Position numbers and translations under genes: made by a program
Source: Methanomassiliicoccales archaeon LGM-DZ1
GTDB lineage: Archaea > Thermoplasmatota > Thermoplasmata > Methanomassiliicoccales > Methanomethylophilaceae
Direction: 5' to 3'
DNA length: 64,000 bases
Assembly: GCA_030168595.1 (NCBI GenBank)
Contig: CP115556.1
Span: 1,550,001-1,614,000 of the forward strand
In this document: piece by piece, positions 34,584 to 42,635 of the stretch
Layout: each line of letters begins with the position of its first letter
Numbering within the stretch: position 1 is the stretch's first letter
The notes under the pieces: generated by a model
What the model was told of the DNA's origin: nothing
Seen by the model: only the letters and a program-made list of their open reading frames with translations
Databases searched by the model: none

Positions 34584-35504
34584 TCACATCCCTCCTTTGC
34601 CGGCCTTGGCATCCCCGTCGCCGTGCTTCTTCAGAAGGAATCCGTTATCCCCGATCTTGTTCCCGGTCATCTCCACGAAGGCATCCTCCAGGTTGGTCCT
34701 CCTGACGGTGACGGTGAACTCGGTGCCGAGGGTCTTGGAGAAGGCGTCCGCTTCCTCCCTGCTCCCGAAGTAGCGGTACTGGGTCTTCTTGTCGGGGCCG
34801 AAGTATTCCACAGTGGCGGTACCGATCCTGCGGGCCAGCTCCTCCGGGGTACCCTCCGCGATGATCCTCCCCCTGTCTATGAAGCCCACCCTGGTGCACA
34901 GGGACTCGGCCTCCTCTATGTAATGGGTGGTCAGGAATATGGTCATCCCGTCCTCGTTCAGCCTCCTCAGGAGGTCCCAGAGGCCTCTCCTGGCCTGGAT
35001 GTCGAGCCCGACGGTGGGCTCGTCCAGGAACAGCAGCTTGGGACTGTGGACCAGGGCGCAGATGATGGCCACCCTCTTCTTCCACCCGCCGGACAGGTCG
35101 TCGACCTTGTAGTCGTAGTACTCCCTCAGCCCTATGTACTCGGCGAGCTCCTTGATGCGGCGCTCGCGGTCCGCCTTGGGCATCTGCTGGTACAGCGCGT
35201 GGGACATCATGTTCTCCCAGACGGTCAGGTCCTTGTCCAGCGAGATGTGCTGCTGGATCACGCCGATGGCCGCCTTGGCCTCCCGCGGCTCCTTCACGAT
35301 GTCGTGCCCGTCTATCTTCACAGTCCCCGAATCGAACCCTGTCAGGGTGCTCAGCACGCGCACGGTGGTGGTCTTCCCCGCTCCGTTGGGCCCGAGGAAG
35401 GCGTACATCTCCCCGCGCCTGACGCGCATGCTGATGCCGTCTATGGCGGTCTTGCCGCCGTATTTCTTCACGAGGCCGTCGACCTCGATTATGCAGTCAT
35501 CCAA
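34584..35504 (-). CDS. ABC-2 type transporter ATP-binding protein (DrrA-like)
   Basis: Exporter ATPase, 306 residues, with Walker A GPNGAGKTTTV, the VQQHISLDKDLTVWENM Q-loop region, signature LSGGWKKR and Walker B LLFLDEPTVGLD. A C-terminal accessory domain of about 80 residues follows. It is a paralogue of the ATPase at 39639. The only start in frame is TTG at 35504 because a TGA lies two codons upstream. The operator at 35535-35549 lies 31-45 bp before the start, which puts the exporter in the same putative regulon as cobN and chlI-chlD. Confidence 0.9.
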   Translation of the reverse strand: MDDCIIEVDGLVKKYGGKTAIDGISMRVRRGEMYAFLGPNGAGKTTTVRVLSTLTGFDSGTVKIDGHDIVKEPREAKAAIGVIQQHISLDKDLTVWENMMSHALYQQMPKADRERRIKELAEYIGLREYYDYKVDDLSGGWKKRVAIICALVHSPKLLFLDEPTVGLDIQARRGLWDLLRRLNEDGMTIFLTTHYIEEAESLCTRVGFIDRGRIIAEGTPEELARRIGTATVEYFGPDKKTQYRYFGSREEADAFSKTLGTEFTVTVRRTNLEDAFVEMTGNKIGDNGFLLKKHGDGDAKAGKGGM

Positions 35505-35534
35505 AAGTCACACTTCCGATATCGCGATTCTGAT

Positions 35535-35549
35535 TGGATTATACATCCT
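35535..35549. promoter_or_regulatory. Palindromic operator, exporter promoter
   Basis: TGGATTATACATCCT: identical to the cobN2 site except for the last base. On the minus strand a TATA-like GATATATAGG lies at about 35551-35560, just upstream of the palindrome, so a bound regulator would sit near the transcription start. Confidence 0.6.
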
Positions 35550-35751
35550 ACCTATATATCGGATTCAGTCGCCAAGCCGCGGTGCTGCCGTCATCAGAGA
35601 TGCGGGCCTGATACGGATCGATGCCTTTTCTTTCAGATCATGCAACGATAATGAGTTGCAGAGTTCGCTATCATATAGAGAAAAAAAGCATCGCCTATGC
35701 ATCATGCAGGTTCGTCAATCATTAATACGGAATCTGCGTTGACGGTGTTAA

Positions 35752-36681
35752 TTGGATATATGTTCCATTGGAGGGGTTCCCGCGGAGATCAAAATCGACG
35801 GACTGACATTCTCGTATTCCAGCACCCCGGTGCTGAAGGACATCACTCTCGATCTGACCGGGCCGAAGTTCGTATCGATTCTGGGCCCGAACGGCGTCGG
35901 GAAATCCACCCTGATCCACTGCATCAACAAGATCCTGTCCCCGACCGGCGGGACGGTGATGCTCGACGGCAAGGATGTCAAGGACATCACGATAAAGGAG
36001 ATGGCCAAGCAGGTGGGCTATGTCCCCTATTCCGCCAACGACACGTTCCCCCTCACGGTCGTCGACACCGTCCTCATGGGAAGGCACCCCCACAGCAAAT
36101 GGGGGTCCCTGGACAAGGACCTGGACATAGTGTACGACACTCTCAAGATGCTCGGCATCTCCCATCTCGCCATGAGGAACTTCAACGAGCTCTCCGCCGG
36201 CCAGCATCAGAAGGTCATGCTGGCGCGCGGGCTGGTCCAGGAGCCCAAGGTGCTCCTGCTGGACGAGCCGACGTCGAACCTGGACATCAGGCACCAGCTC
36301 GACGTTACGAAGATGCTGAAGAGGCTGTCCGATGAGAAGGGGATCCTGGTCATCATGATCAGCCACGACATCAGCATTGCGGCGAAGTTCTCCGACGAGA
36401 TCATCATGCTCAGGGACGGGGCGATCTACGCCGCCGGCACTCCCAATGAGGTTATCACCGAGCCCAACCTCGAGGCGGTGTACGGAGTGAAGTCCCGCAT
36501 CGTCGATGACGACGGGCGCCCGCATGTGATCCTGAAGGACGCGCTGCCGATGGACGACCTCATCGAGAGCGGCGATACCCCGTATCCGGCCATGAACCGC
36601 GCCATAAGGTCCAAGAAGGGCACGGGGGATGCGGGTGCGGCAGGCAGCCAGGTGGCCGCTGACGGTTCGGACAGCGACTGA
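35752..36681 (+). CDS. FepC/BtuD-type ABC importer ATPase, orphan, heading the cbi cluster
   Basis: ATPase subunit of an iron-siderophore/cobalamin type importer, 309 residues, with Walker A GPNGVGKSTLI, DTVLMGRHPHSKW (typical of FepC/BtuD), signature LSAGQHQK and Walker B LLLDEPTSNLDI. No permease or binding protein is next to it. There is no ATG or GTG in a suitable place: the frame opens with TTG at 35752 right after a TAA, inside the operator palindrome. Translation may use this TTG or a non-standard start near the GGAGGGG at 35770. It precedes cbiL by 50 bp. The shared operator suggests it powers the permeases at 48.9-56.7 kb. Confidence 0.85.
   Translation: MDICSIGGVPAEIKIDGLTFSYSSTPVLKDITLDLTGPKFVSILGPNGVGKSTLIHCINKILSPTGGTVMLDGKDVKDITIKEMAKQVGYVPYSANDTFPLTVVDTVLMGRHPHSKWGSLDKDLDIVYDTLKMLGISHLAMRNFNELSAGQHQKVMLARGLVQEPKVLLLDEPTSNLDIRHQLDVTKMLKRLSDEKGILVIMISHDISIAAKFSDEIIMLRDGAIYAAGTPNEVITEPNLEAVYGVKSRIVDDDGRPHVILKDALPMDDLIESGDTPYPAMNRAIRSKKGTGDAGAAGSQVAADGSDSD
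35753..35767. promoter_or_regulatory. Palindromic operator, orphan ATPase and cbi cluster
   Basis: TGGATATATGTTCCA: half-sites TGGAT and TTCCA with a five-base spacer. A TATA-like CATTAATACGG lies about 25-30 bp upstream (35720-35730), so the site covers the likely transcription start, a repressor position. Confidence 0.55.
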
Positions 36682-36731
36682 TACCGGCCGAGGCATCGAA
36701 ACCCTTTACCGACGATATAGGAGAATGAGTA

Positions 36732-37433
36732 ATGAGAGGCAAGCTCTACGGAGTGGGCGTGGGGCCGGGAGACCCGGACCTCATGACCCTCAGGGCGAAG
36801 GATGTTCTGGAAAAGTGCAGCGTTATCGCCTATCCAGTCAGGAAGCTCGGCGAGGAAGGCGTCGCGCTGAACATCATCAAGCAGCGCGTGGACATCAGCG
36901 GCAAGGAGATCGCCGAACTGCTCTTCAGCATGGATCCTGACGACGAGGTCAGGAAGAAGTGCAGGGCAGAGGCCATGGCCAAGATGTGCCAGATGCTCGA
37001 CGAAGGCAGGGACATCGCGATGGTCACCCTCGGCGACGTGGCGGTCTACAGCACTTACATGTACATTGACAGGGAGATCCGGGAGCGCGGTTACGAGACC
37101 GAGGTCATCCCCGGCATACCGTCGTTCTGCCACGGGGCCGCCCTCGCGCGCCTGCCCCTCATGATCGGAGAGGAGAGCCTCGCCGTCGTCTCGATGGCCA
37201 AGCACAACCTCGCCAAGGCGGAGAAGGCGCTGGATTCCTCGGACAATATCGTCCTCATGAAGGCGTTCTCGTCCATCTCAGACATCGCGGCGATGATGCG
37301 CTCCCGCAGCATCCCCCTGGACCGGGCGACGGTCATGAGCAATATCGGCATGGCCGACGAGTATATCGGACCCCTCGATCCCGAACGTTCTTACGGTTAT
37401 TTCACGACCGTTCTCATCAAGAAAGGCGAGTAA
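36732..37433 (+). CDS. cbiL: Cobalt-precorrin-2 C20-methyltransferase
   Basis: SAM-dependent corrin-ring methyltransferase that methylates C20 of (cobalt-)precorrin-2. The 233-residue protein has the tetrapyrrole methylase fold with KLYGVGVGPGDPDLMTLRA at the start, TLGDVAVYSTYMYI and VIPGIPSFCHGAA, all CbiL-type. The ATG has AGGAG eight bases upstream. It ends in TAA one base before cbiF. First ring-methylation gene in the cluster cbiL-F-H-C. Confidence 0.92.
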   Translation: MRGKLYGVGVGPGDPDLMTLRAKDVLEKCSVIAYPVRKLGEEGVALNIIKQRVDISGKEIAELLFSMDPDDEVRKKCRAEAMAKMCQMLDEGRDIAMVTLGDVAVYSTYMYIDREIRERGYETEVIPGIPSFCHGAALARLPLMIGEESLAVVSMAKHNLAKAEKALDSSDNIVLMKAFSSISDIAAMMRSRSIPLDRATVMSNIGMADEYIGPLDPERSYGYFTTVLIKKGE

Positions 37434-37434
37434 A

Positions 37435-38196
37435 ATGGAGAAAGTGCATTTCATCGGAGCCGGTCCCGGAGACCCTGAGCTCATCACGATAAAAGGAAAG
37501 AAACTGATCGACCAGGCGGACGTCATCATCTACGCCGGCTCCCTCGTCAACCCCGCGGTCCTCGCCGGGAGGAAGAAGGATGCCGAGGTCCACGACAGCG
37601 CCTACATGAACCTCGACGAGGTCATGGACGTGATGATCCCGGCGGCCAAGGCCGGGAAGAAGGTCGTCAGGGTCCACACCGGGGACCCCTCGATCTACGG
37701 GGCCATCCGCGAGCAGATGGTCAGGCTCGACGCCGAAGGGATAGAGTACGACGTCATCCCCGGAGTCTCCTCGTTCTGCGCCTCGGCCGCGGCCGTGAAG
37801 AAGGAGTTCACCCTCCCGTCGGTGTCCCAGACGGTCATAATCACGAGGATGGAGGGCAGGACCCCCATGCCGGACGGCGAGAAGCTGAAGGACCTCGCCA
37901 GGCACCACGCCTCCATGTGCATCTTCCTCTCTGTGGGCTTCATGGACGAGCTAACCAAGACGCTGCTCGAGGCAGGATACGCCCCAGACTGCCCCATGGC
38001 GGTCGTCTACAAGGCCAGCTGGCCGGAGCAGAAGATCCTCTACGGCACCGTGTCGGACATGGCCGAGAAGGTGAAGGAGAACAAGATCGAGAAGACCGCC
38101 ATGACCATGGTCGGCGGGTTCCTCGGGGACAAGTTCGAGCTCTCCAAGCTCTACGACAGCCATTTCACCACCGGCTACCGCAAGGGGACCGACTGA
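37435..38196 (+). CDS. cbiF: Cobalt-precorrin-4 C11-methyltransferase
   Basis: Methylates C11 of cobalt-precorrin-4. The 253 residues show VHFIGAGPGDPELITIKG, the CbiF/CobM-typical VIYAGSLVNP variant (IIYAGSLVNPAVL), VHTGDPSIYGAIREQM and VIPGVSSFCASAA. It starts one base after the cbiL stop and ends one base before the cbiH start, so it is in the middle of a compact operon. Confidence 0.94.
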   Translation: MEKVHFIGAGPGDPELITIKGKKLIDQADVIIYAGSLVNPAVLAGRKKDAEVHDSAYMNLDEVMDVMIPAAKAGKKVVRVHTGDPSIYGAIREQMVRLDAEGIEYDVIPGVSSFCASAAAVKKEFTLPSVSQTVIITRMEGRTPMPDGEKLKDLARHHASMCIFLSVGFMDELTKTLLEAGYAPDCPMAVVYKASWPEQKILYGTVSDMAEKVKENKIEKTAMTMVGGFLGDKFELSKLYDSHFTTGYRKGTD

Positions 38197-38197
38197 G

Positions 38198-38941
38198 ATG
38201 GCCGGGAAGCTCACCGTCGTCGGCTTCGGCCCGGGCGGCAAAGAGGACATGACCCTGCGCGCCGTCCATGCCATCGAGGACGCGGACATCGTCACCGGGT
38301 ACATCACGTACGTCGATCTCCTGAAGGAGTTCTTCCCCGATAAGACGTACAAGGCCACCGGCATGATGAAGGAGGTCGACCGCTGCCGGTCCGCCATCGA
38401 GGACGCCGCGTCCGGGAAGAAGGTGGCCATCGTCAGCTCCGGCGACTCCGGCATCTACGGCATGACCGGGCTGGTCTACGAGCTCGCCGAGGAGATGAAG
38501 GCCGGGATCGAGATCGAATCCGTCCCCGGCGTGACCGCCGCCTCATCGAGCGCTTCCGTCCTGGGCGCGCCCCTGATGCACGACACCGCCCTCATCAGCC
38601 TGTCCGATCTCATGACCCCCATAGAGAAGATCATGGACAGGGTAGATGCGGCCGGAAAGGCGGATTTCGTCATCGCGCTGTACAATCCCAAGAGCCGCAG
38701 CAGGACCGAGTACCTGGGACAGGCGGCCGACATCCTGCTGAAATACCGTTCCCCCGAGACTCCCGTGGGCATCGTGAGGGACGCCGGCAGGAAGGACCAG
38801 TCCAAGACCCTGACGGTGCTCGGGAAGCTGAAGGACGCCGATGTGGACATGTTCTGCACCGTCGTCATCGGGAACTCCCAGACGTACGTCAGGGACGGGC
38901 TGATGATCACTCCCCGCGGATACCGCGGGAAGAGGTTCTGA
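38198..38941 (+). CDS. cbiH: Cobalt-precorrin-3B C17-methyltransferase
   Basis: Methylates C17 with ring contraction in the anaerobic route. The 247-residue protein has the CbiH/CobJ pattern: VVGFGPGGKEDMTLRA, GYITYVDLL, SSGDSGIYGMTGLVYE, VPGVTAASSSASVLGAPL and ALYNPKSRSR. The cbiG domain sometimes fused to it is absent. Direct continuation of the operon. Confidence 0.94.
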   Translation: MAGKLTVVGFGPGGKEDMTLRAVHAIEDADIVTGYITYVDLLKEFFPDKTYKATGMMKEVDRCRSAIEDAASGKKVAIVSSGDSGIYGMTGLVYELAEEMKAGIEIESVPGVTAASSSASVLGAPLMHDTALISLSDLMTPIEKIMDRVDAAGKADFVIALYNPKSRSRTEYLGQAADILLKYRSPETPVGIVRDAGRKDQSKTLTVLGKLKDADVDMFCTVVIGNSQTYVRDGLMITPRGYRGKRF

Positions 38942-38974
38942 GAAACCGTTTCAATGATATAAGGAGAGAGAAGA

Positions 38975-39601
38975 ATGACATTCGAGATAATGACGCCCCG
39001 CGAGATCGAGGCCAAGAGCATGGAGACCATAACCAAGGAGCTCAACGGGCGCACCTGGCCCGAGCCCGAGTTCTCCATCGTCAAGAGGTGCATACACACA
39101 TCCGCCGACTTCGACTACGCCGACAACCTCTGCTTCAGCAAGGATGCGGCGAAGATCGGCGTCGAGGCGCTGAAGAACGGAGCGGACATCGTCACCGACA
39201 CCAAGATGGCGTACTCCGGCATCAACAAGAACCGCCTCTCCGCCTTCGGCGGGACCGTCCACTGCTTCATATCCGACCCGGATGTCATCGAGGAGGCGAA
39301 GGCCAGGGGATGCACCCGCTCCACCGTCTGCATGGAGAAGGGGGCCAAGCTCGGCAAGCCCACCATCTTCGTCATCGGGAACGCGCCGACCGCCCTCATC
39401 GAGCTGCACAGGCTCATCAACGAGGAAGGCCTGAAGCCGGCCCTCATCGTCGGCGTCCCCGTCGGCTTCGTGAACGTCGTCGAGGCCAAGGAGCTGATCA
39501 TGACCGACGATGTCCCCTACATCGTCGCCAAGGGCAGGAAGGGCGGCTCCAACATCGGGGCGGCCATCATCAACGCCATGATGTACACCATGGGGCGCTG
39601 A
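38975..39601 (+). CDS. cbiC: Cobalt-precorrin-8 methylmutase
   Basis: Moves the methyl group from C11 to C12 to give cobyrinate. The 208 residues begin with IEAKSMETI and contain the catalytic histidine region RCIHTSADFDY, TDTKMAYSGINK and VGVPVGFVNVVEAK, all diagnostic. AAGGAGAG precedes the ATG. The remaining anaerobic steps (cbiD, E, T, G, J, A) are not in the window. The gap of 33 bp before it and 37 bp after it keeps it in the transcription unit. Confidence 0.95.
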   Translation: MTFEIMTPREIEAKSMETITKELNGRTWPEPEFSIVKRCIHTSADFDYADNLCFSKDAAKIGVEALKNGADIVTDTKMAYSGINKNRLSAFGGTVHCFISDPDVIEEAKARGCTRSTVCMEKGAKLGKPTIFVIGNAPTALIELHRLINEEGLKPALIVGVPVGFVNVVEAKELIMTDDVPYIVAKGRKGGSNIGAAIINAMMYTMGR

Positions 39602-39638
39602 ACGGCGTTCTGCCTCTGCACTCCCGGACGGCGAGCAA

Positions 39639-40529
39639 GTGCCAGACAGCGGATGCAATGCCATAGACGCCCGCGGGATAACCGTCAGGTTCGGGGACTT
39701 CACCGCAGTGGATCACATCGATATATCAGTCCGCCGCGGGGAGATCTTCGGATTCCTGGGCCCGAACGGCGCTGGGAAGACGACCACCGTCAAGGTCCTC
39801 ACGACCATGATGAGGCCCGCCGAGGGGGAGCTGTCGATCGAGGGGATCAGCACGGCGGAGGACCCGAGGGCGATCCGCTCGGAGATCGGCGTCGTCCAGC
39901 AGCATATCGCGCTGGACAAGGACCTCACGGTCCGCGAGAACATCGTCTCCAGGGCAGTGCTCCACAAGATGCCCCGGAAGGACATCGGCCCCCGCCTGGA
40001 GGAGCTCTCGGACATGATCGGCATGACTCCGTACCTCGACAAGAAGATCTCCGACCTATCGGGCGGATGGAAGAGGAAGGCCGCCATCATCGGCGCGCTC
40101 ATGCATTCCCCGAAGATCCTGTTCCTCGACGAGCCCACGGCCGGGCTCGACACGCAGTCCCGGCACATGCTCTGGGACATGATCCAGATGCTCAACCGCG
40201 CCGGGGTGACGGTGTTCGTGACCACCCATTACATGGACGAGGCCGAGTCCCTGTGCGATCGCGTGAGCATCATCAGGAAAGGGCGCATCATGGAGACCGG
40301 GACCCCGAAGGAGCTCTGCGACCGCCTCGGCAGGTTCACCGTCGAGTACGACGGGGACAGTGGCAGGAGGGAGTACAGGTTCTTCTCCTCCAGAGAGGAG
40401 GCCAAGGATTTCTTCGGGGAGCAGGAGAGCAGGAACCCAGTCATCAGGGGAACGCATCTTGAGGATGTGTTCCTCGAGGACACCGGGAGGGACAACATGA
40501 AAGTCATAGAGAAGGCGCTGCGCATATGA
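39639..40529 (+). CDS. ABC-2 type transporter ATP-binding protein (DrrA-like)
   Basis: Exporter ATPase, 296 residues, with Walker A GPNGAGKTTTV, VVQQHIALDKDLTVREN, signature LSGGWKRK, Walker B ILFLDEPTAGLD and a C-terminal accessory domain. Paralogue of 34584-35504. The start is GTG at 39639, 37 bp after cbiC. Its stop overlaps the permease start by four bases. Its position directly after cbiC suggests co-transcription with corrin genes, but the cargo is unknown. Confidence 0.9.
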   Translation: MPDSGCNAIDARGITVRFGDFTAVDHIDISVRRGEIFGFLGPNGAGKTTTVKVLTTMMRPAEGELSIEGISTAEDPRAIRSEIGVVQQHIALDKDLTVRENIVSRAVLHKMPRKDIGPRLEELSDMIGMTPYLDKKISDLSGGWKRKAAIIGALMHSPKILFLDEPTAGLDTQSRHMLWDMIQMLNRAGVTVFVTTHYMDEAESLCDRVSIIRKGRIMETGTPKELCDRLGRFTVEYDGDSGRREYRFFSSREEAKDFFGEQESRNPVIRGTHLEDVFLEDTGRDNMKVIEKALRI

Positions 40530-41281
40530 CCCTGATCGGCGACATATTCCGCGTTGCGCTTCCGGACATGTACTATCTCAGGCGGAACATCCTCGTCCTG
40601 CTGGCCACCTCCATAGTCACTCCGCTGCTGTACCTGGTGGCGTTCGGGTACGGACTGGGGAACGGCATAACAATGGACGCGGACGGGAAGACCTTCGAGT
40701 ACATCGCCTACATGGTGCCCGGTGTCGTGGCCCTTACCACTGTGACCTCGTCGTTCACGACGGTGTCGAACAAGCTGATGATCCAGAAGCGGTTCTACGA
40801 GAGCTTCGACGAGATGCTCCTCTGCCCCATAACCAAGACATCGCTGGTGCTCGGGAAATCCGTCCTGGGTATCGTGAAGTCCGCGCTCTGCGGGAGCATC
40901 ATGCTGGTCCTCGGGTCCTGCCTGAGCGGGGACATGCACATCACCGCCGGCCTGATAGGCTGCATGCTCCTCTCCTGCATGACGTTCTCGCTCCTCGGCG
41001 TCGCCGCCGGGATGATCATCCCGGACCTGCCGTCGATGAACCTGTTCAACAGCTTCGTCATCCTGCCGATGACCTTCCTGTGCGGCACGATGTTCAGCAT
41101 CGATTCCCTCCCGGACACCGCCGCGGACATAATCTGGTGCCTCCCGCTGACCCACACCTCCGAGTGCCTCAGGGCCTGCGCGCTCGGCCTCGATTTCCCC
41201 TGGATATCGCTGGCAGTCCTGATCGCCTACGCCGTCGCGTTCTACCTCCTCGGGATGTTCGCCCTCAGGAAATCCGAGTGA
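40526..41281 (+). CDS. ABC-2 type transporter permease
   Basis: Permease partner of the preceding ATPase, 251 residues with about six spans. It shares LYLVAFGYGLGNG, the SFDEMLLCPI loop and PMTFLCGTMFSID with the permease at 33822-34556, so the two exporters arose by duplication. The ATGA overlap with the ATPase gene indicates coupling. Confidence 0.88.
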   Translation: MTLIGDIFRVALPDMYYLRRNILVLLATSIVTPLLYLVAFGYGLGNGITMDADGKTFEYIAYMVPGVVALTTVTSSFTTVSNKLMIQKRFYESFDEMLLCPITKTSLVLGKSVLGIVKSALCGSIMLVLGSCLSGDMHITAGLIGCMLLSCMTFSLLGVAAGMIIPDLPSMNLFNSFVILPMTFLCGTMFSIDSLPDTAADIIWCLPLTHTSECLRACALGLDFPWISLAVLIAYAVAFYLLGMFALRKSE

Positions 41282-41369
41282 GGTCTCCGCTGCCTTCCGG
41301 GAACGGCATGCCGATATACGGACGCGGCCATACCCATAGCGGGGATCCGCGGATCGCCGGTGAACGGGC

Positions 41370-42545
41370 ATGAACAGAATGAGAGCAGACGACGATGTGA
41401 TGTCCGATGCCGTCAGGCTGCAGAAGGTGAACGAGGTCCTGGATAGGCTGAAGGCCCTGTCCGCGGACCACGTGCTGCTCATCGAGGGCCTGAAGGACAG
41501 GCGCGCCCTCAACGCCGTGGGCATTCACGGGGACATGTTCCAGATACAGTCGTCGGGAGGCCCGGCCGCCGCCGCGCAGTACGTGCAGGAGCACGGGGGG
41601 AAGGCAGTAATCCTGACGGACTGGGACAGGCGCGGCGGTTCGCTGGCGTCCGATCTCAGGGACCTCCTGGGGCCGGATGCGGATACCGACGTCCGCGCGG
41701 ACCTGGCGGCCCTCTCCCGCCACTACATAAAGGACGTGGAATCGCTGGATTCCTTCATAGAGCGCCTATCGGCCTCGGAAGAGCGACGGGGCTCAATCGG
41801 CCTTCTTCTTCCGCCTCATCTTCAGGTCGGGGACCGGGAGCCCGAGCTCGGAGAGCCTGACCGCGGCGTCCGCGTTGCCTTTGGAGGCGGCCTCGGTGTA
41901 CAGCCTGACCGCGGTCTCGCGGTCCGTCTCCTCGATCATGCGGGCATACCTGGCCTGAGCTTTCGTGTATCCCGCTTTGGCCGAGGCCTCCAGATACGCT
42001 GTGCCCTTCTTCTTGTCCTTGGCCTCGGTGTCCAGGAAGATCTCCGCCAGGCGGTACAGGGCCCGGGGGCTGCCGGATTTCTCCAGCCAGACGGCGGCGA
42101 GCTTCAGGTTCCTGTCCGTGCCCTTGCCGAGCATGTAGAACTCCCCGAGGTTGGTCATCCCGCGCCTGTTCCCGGCCTGGGCGGACCTCACGTACCAGGC
42201 GAAGGCCGCGGTCCGGTCCTGGATGACGCCGTTCCCGTAGTCGTACATCACCCCGATGTTGCACATGGCCCGGGCGTTCCCCATCTCCCCGGCGGAGATG
42301 TACAGCCTGGCGGCCTCGGGCTTGTCCTTGGAGGTGTTCAGCCCGATGGCGTGGCAGTAGGCGAGGTTGCGGGTGCCGGAGGCATCGCCCAGGCGGGACG
42401 CCTCCCCGAAGAGCTCGATCGACCTCGTCCTCTGCTCGGCGCTGCCGTCGGCGAATATGTCCCCCAGGAGGACCATCGACGCAGGGTCCCCGGCGGAGAT
42501 GTTGGCCTCGAGGAGGGCCACGATCTCCGGGTCCCCCGGGGATGA
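41370..42545 (+). CDS. Small TOPRIM-domain protein whose frame runs on through an antisense gene
   Basis: Residues about 1-135 form a TOPRIM-like nuclease/primase fold: HVLLIEGLKDRRALNAVG holds the conserved Glu and VILTDWDRRGGSLASDL the DxD motif, as in RNase M5-like and other small archaeal TOPRIM proteins, which are usually about 120-140 residues. Here no stop codon follows. The frame stays open for a further 250 or so codons across the convergent Sel1 gene and ends at 42545. The extra part looks like translated antisense of that GC-rich gene. Either the natural stop has been lost by mutation or frameshift, or the real protein carries an odd tail. The TOPRIM call is firmer than the end coordinate. 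Confidence 0.6.
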   Translation: MNRMRADDDVMSDAVRLQKVNEVLDRLKALSADHVLLIEGLKDRRALNAVGIHGDMFQIQSSGGPAAAAQYVQEHGGKAVILTDWDRRGGSLASDLRDLLGPDADTDVRADLAALSRHYIKDVESLDSFIERLSASEERRGSIGLLLPPHLQVGDREPELGEPDRGVRVAFGGGLGVQPDRGLAVRLLDHAGIPGLSFRVSRFGRGLQIRCALLLVLGLGVQEDLRQAVQGPGAAGFLQPDGGELQVPVRALAEHVELPEVGHPAPVPGLGGPHVPGEGRGPVLDDAVPVVVHHPDVAHGPGVPHLPGGDVQPGGLGLVLGGVQPDGVAVGEVAGAGGIAQAGRLPEELDRPRPLLGAAVGEYVPQEDHRRRVPGGDVGLEEGHDLRVPRG

Positions 42546-42626
42546 TGAGGAGAGCTCGAGAGCTTTGGAGAAACGGCCGCGGATGAGGGGGTCGCCCGAT
42601 CCGGACTGCAGGGGAATGTCCAACAT
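41793..42626 (-). CDS. Sel1-like repeat protein
   Basis: 277 residues of helical Sel1-like (TPR-related) repeats, recognisable by recurring units such as AMCNIGVMYDYGNGV, GMTNLGEFYMLGKGT and ARYARMIEETDRETAV. Such proteins are interaction scaffolds. The ATG at 42626 follows GGGGGGA. Strikingly it lies in the same frame as the upstream RNase HI gene, separated from it by one TAG and three codons, so an amber readthrough would make one fusion protein. The 3' part is convergent with, and overlapped by, the long TOPRIM frame. Confidence 0.85.
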   Translation of the reverse strand: MLDIPLQSGSGDPLIRGRFSKALELSSSSPGDPEIVALLEANISAGDPASMVLLGDIFADGSAEQRTRSIELFGEASRLGDASGTRNLAYCHAIGLNTSKDKPEAARLYISAGEMGNARAMCNIGVMYDYGNGVIQDRTAAFAWYVRSAQAGNRRGMTNLGEFYMLGKGTDRNLKLAAVWLEKSGSPRALYRLAEIFLDTEAKDKKKGTAYLEASAKAGYTKAQARYARMIEETDRETAVRLYTEAASKGNADAAVRLSELGLPVPDLKMRRKKKAD

Positions 42627-42635
42627 GGATCCCCC

